A DNA stretch of 14,097 bases from JAFHCF01 sp048497495. Its GTDB lineage: Bacteria > Pseudomonadota > Alphaproteobacteria > Rhizobiales > Ancalomicrobiaceae. Positions 12,485 through 14,097 of this stretch are shown piece by piece (the first letter of the stretch is position 1; every line of letters begins with the position of its first letter). A model generated the notes under the pieces. The model made no database searches. It saw only the letters and a list, made by a program, of their open reading frames with translations, and was not told the origin of the DNA. The stretch lies in NCBI GenBank assembly GCA_048497495.1, contig JAFHCF010000137.1, positions 1-14,097 on the forward strand. The letters run 5' to 3'. The position numbers were made by a program, and so were the translations under genes.

Positions 12485-13627
12485 ATGTCTATCGCTATCT
12501 CCGCCGGCGTCCGCAATTCTCTCGCTTCTCTGCAGTCCACTGCCGAGATGATGGGCGTGACCAACAACCGGTTGGCGACCGGCCGCAAGGTCAACTCGGC
12601 CGCGGACAATGCCAATTCCTTCTTCAAGGCCCAGGGCCTGAACAACCGCGCGTCGGACATCTCCAACCTGCTCGACGACATGGGTCAGTCGGTCCAGGTG
12701 CTGCAGTCCGCCAGCCAGGGCATCACGTCGATCTCCAAGCTGGTCGACAGCGCCAAGGCCAAGGCCAACCAGGCCCTTTCGACCACCGACTCCACCACCC
12801 GCGCCAACTACGCCAAGCAGTTCGGTGATCTGCTCACCCAGATCGGCCAGACCGCCAAGGATGCCAGCTACAACGGCAAGAACCTTCTCGGCGGCACCGG
12901 CAACGACCTGACCGTCGTCTTCAACGAGAATTCCACCTCGAAGATGACCGTCTCGGCCGTCGACTACACCGACTCCTCGAACCTCGGTCTCGACACGACC
13001 ATCAACACGGGTTCCGGCACGACGTTCGGCCTCGACACGGCCGACACCACGGATGCGGGCTCCGCCGCCGGCGACTACCTGAGCTTCGACGTCACCACCA
13101 GCTCGGGCTCGACCACCTACAAGGTCGACCTCGACGGCACCGAGACCATCAAGGACGTGGTCGAGAAGGTGAACTCGGCGACCAACGGCGCGGTGCAGGC
13201 GAGCTACGACTCCGCCACCGGCAAGATCTCCTACGCCTCGGCCAACACCTTCGCCGTGACCCACAGCGACTCGACGGACGCGGCGGTCGTCGGTTCCAAG
13301 CTCACCGCGACCTCGTCCTCGGCGACGGTGGACTTCTCGACCGACAGCCAGATCAGCGCCGTCCTCAAGGCCTTGAACTCGGCTCAGGACACCCTGCGTG
13401 CCCAGGCGTCGAGCTTCGGTACCAACCTGTCGACCGTCCAGATCCGTCAGGACTTCGCCAAGAACATCATCAACACCCTGCAGGCCGGCGCCGACAAGCT
13501 GACGCTCGCCGACACCAACGAGGAAGGCGCCAACCTCCTCGCCCTGCAGACCCAGCAGGCTCTGTCGACCAAGGCTCTGTCGCTCTCCGCGCAGGCCGGC
13601 CAGCAGGTCCTTCAGCTCCTCGGCTGA
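12485..13627 (+). CDS. fliC: flagellin
   Basis: A protein of 380 aa, the filament subunit. The N-terminal D0/D1 region (about residues 1-165) has SIAISAGVRNSLASLQSTA, NRLATGRKVNSAADNANSFF, ASDISNLLDDMGQSVQVLQ and AKDASYNGKNLLGG. The central part (about 166-290) is rich in Thr, Ser and Asp; it holds a flagellin IN-type fold (YKVDLDGTETIKDVVEKVNS) and should be surface exposed. The C-terminal D1/D0 (about 292-380) includes LRAQASSFGTNLSTVQIRQD and ends QALSTKALSLSAQAGQQVLQ. It has its own leader and terminator, so it is monocistronic. A second flagellin gene follows in the same direction. GGAAGGA lies 7 nt before the ATG. Confidence 0.96.
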   Translation: MSIAISAGVRNSLASLQSTAEMMGVTNNRLATGRKVNSAADNANSFFKAQGLNNRASDISNLLDDMGQSVQVLQSASQGITSISKLVDSAKAKANQALSTTDSTTRANYAKQFGDLLTQIGQTAKDASYNGKNLLGGTGNDLTVVFNENSTSKMTVSAVDYTDSSNLGLDTTINTGSGTTFGLDTADTTDAGSAAGDYLSFDVTTSSGSTTYKVDLDGTETIKDVVEKVNSATNGAVQASYDSATGKISYASANTFAVTHSDSTDAAVVGSKLTATSSSATVDFSTDSQISAVLKALNSAQDTLRAQASSFGTNLSTVQIRQDFAKNIINTLQAGADKLTLADTNEEGANLLALQTQQALSTKALSLSAQAGQQVLQLLG

Positions 13628-13655
13628 TCGATCGAGACCTCTGCGATGATCATGG

Positions 13656-13691
13656 AAACGGGCGGGGCCTCCCCGCCCGTTTTTCTTTCTT
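13656..13691 (+). terminator. intrinsic terminator of flagellin 1
   Basis: A perfect 12-bp inverted repeat, AAACGGGCGGGG / CCCCGCCCGTTT, with the 3-nt loop CCT is followed by a T-rich tract (TTTTTCTTTCTT). It begins 28 nt after the flagellin stop codon. Confidence 0.93.
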
Positions 13692-13895
13692 GGGAGTAAT
13701 ACCTATGTAATATTTGGCGGTTCACCTTCATTTTCCCCGCCAATGGCCGCGGGCATGCCGTGCATTTCCGCGAATATTGACCACCACCCGGTTCTCACCC
13801 GAAGATGCCCTCCCGGCATCGCGCGATGAAGATCTGAAATATTTCAACACATGGCATTGTGACGCGTTTTTTGTTTACCAGCCATTAGGGTTACC

Positions 13896-13974
13896 GCACC
13901 ACATTCGGCCCGTGGTGCAGTCGCCGCACACCCTCTCCAGAATGGAGGGGAACCACCCAGAATCGGGAGTGGGT
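13896..13974 (+). promoter_or_regulatory. flagellin 2 structured leader with Shine-Dalgarno in the last hairpin loop
   Basis: There are three consecutive inverted repeats: GCACCAC/GTGGTGC with a 9-nt loop (13896-13918); CCTCTCCA/TGGAGGGG with loop GAA and one G-U pair (13932-13950); and ACCCA/TGGGT (13955-13974) with loop GAATCGGGAG that contains the ribosome binding site. The ATG starts 4 nt after the last stem. Confidence 0.45.
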
Positions 13975-13978
13975 ACAG

Positions 13979-14097
13979 ATGTCCGGTATCGTTCTTTCTG
14001 CCTCCGTCCGGCAGAACCTCTTGTCGCTACAATCGACCGCCGACATGCTCGGCAGTGTGCAGAACAGACTGGCGACCGGCCGCAAGGTCAATTCCGC
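13979..14097 (+). CDS. second flagellin (partial, N-terminus only)
   Basis: The first 39 codons of a flagellin cut by the right edge. The translation SGIVLSASVRQNLLSLQSTA followed by DMLGSVQNRLATGRKVNS is the D0 helix region. LATGRKVNS is identical to flagellin 1, and the surrounding DNA is also closely similar, so the genes are tandem paralogues. The rest of the D0 helix differs at about a third of positions, so this is not a recent exact duplicate. The start is backed by GGGAG 9 nt upstream. Confidence 0.93.
   Translation, partial: MSGIVLSASVRQNLLSLQSTADMLGSVQNRLATGRKVNS

Larger units (their letters stand above)
13628..13978. other. intergenic region between the two flagellin genes
   Basis: No gene is seen in this 351-bp stretch. 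It contains the flagellin 1 terminator, then AT-richer DNA with the dyad GATGCC-CTCCC-GGCATC (13804-13820), and three potential hairpins close to flagellin 2. A weak sigma-54-like site, TGGCCGCGGGCATGCC (13744-13759), has correct GG/GC spacing but poor flanks. The 9-mer TTGTTTACC (13871-13879) also occurs upstream of fliL on its coding strand (4298-4306). Confidence 0.55.

Noticed and set aside
13852..13866. TGGCATTGTGACGCG as a sigma-54 promoter for flagellin 2
   Set aside because: GG to GC spacing is 11 nt instead of 12, and the -12 half lacks TTGC. Sigma-54 spacing is strict.

Overview
This window is part of the chromosomal flagellar gene cluster of a GC-rich alphaproteobacterium. The evidence is the FliX assembly regulator, a DksA of the alphaproteobacterial type with few cysteines, a stand-alone rod-binding protein (FlgJ N-terminal domain only, also called CheL), a MotE-like protein next to fliM, and short alphaproteobacterial flagellins. 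Two sigma-54 promoters with FlbD-type (ftr-like) dyads fit Caulobacter-style flagellar control. The order is not certain; Hyphomicrobiales or Rhodospirillales are the best guesses. I see no insertion sequence, phage gene, CRISPR array, tRNA or rRNA.

Layout. (1) Positions 1-4205, minus strand: fliL, fliM, a DUF6468-like membrane protein, a MotE-like protein and the N-terminal part of a secreted protein that probably carries TPRs and runs off the left edge. The genes are tightly packed, with ATGA overlaps at fliM/DUF6468 and DUF6468/motE. (2) Positions 4206-4472: divergent control region with a sigma-54 promoter, a nested triple half-site dyad and TTAACCAT (CtrA-like) motifs. (3) Positions 4473-7867, plus strand: flgF-flgG-flgA-flgH (distal rod, P-ring chaperone, L-ring), ending at a strong hairpin terminator. 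(4) Positions 8149-9201, minus strand: dksA, with its own housekeeping-type promoter, and fliX. (5) Positions 9430-11374, plus strand: flgI-flgJ(N)-flgN-like from a sigma-54 promoter. (6) Positions 11814-12191: a small FlaG-like gene with a terminator. (7) Positions 12485-13627: a complete flagellin gene with a textbook terminator. (8) From 13979: the start of a second flagellin gene, cut by the right edge.

Together these genes build the parts made after the inner basal body: the C-ring switch (FliM), stator support (FliL, MotE), distal rod (FlgF, FlgG), the P and L rings (FlgI with FlgA; FlgH), hook-filament export help (FlgN-like) and filament (flagellins, FlaG-like). FliX, sigma-54 and the ftr-like sites are the likely checkpoint linking basal-body completion to late gene expression.

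The protein content is conserved flagellar machinery, not a new system. The least explained signals are in the leaders. The Shine-Dalgarno of fliL, flgI and both flagellin genes lies in the loop of a short inverted repeat, and flgF and the flaG-like gene have related GGA-containing loops nearby. This suggests shared post-transcriptional control (CsrA-like or FlbT-like), which is a hypothesis only. Other points are a duplicated FliN-like peptide at the FliM N-terminus, direct repeats before flagellin 1, and an unexplained 28-nt dyad after the flgN-like gene.
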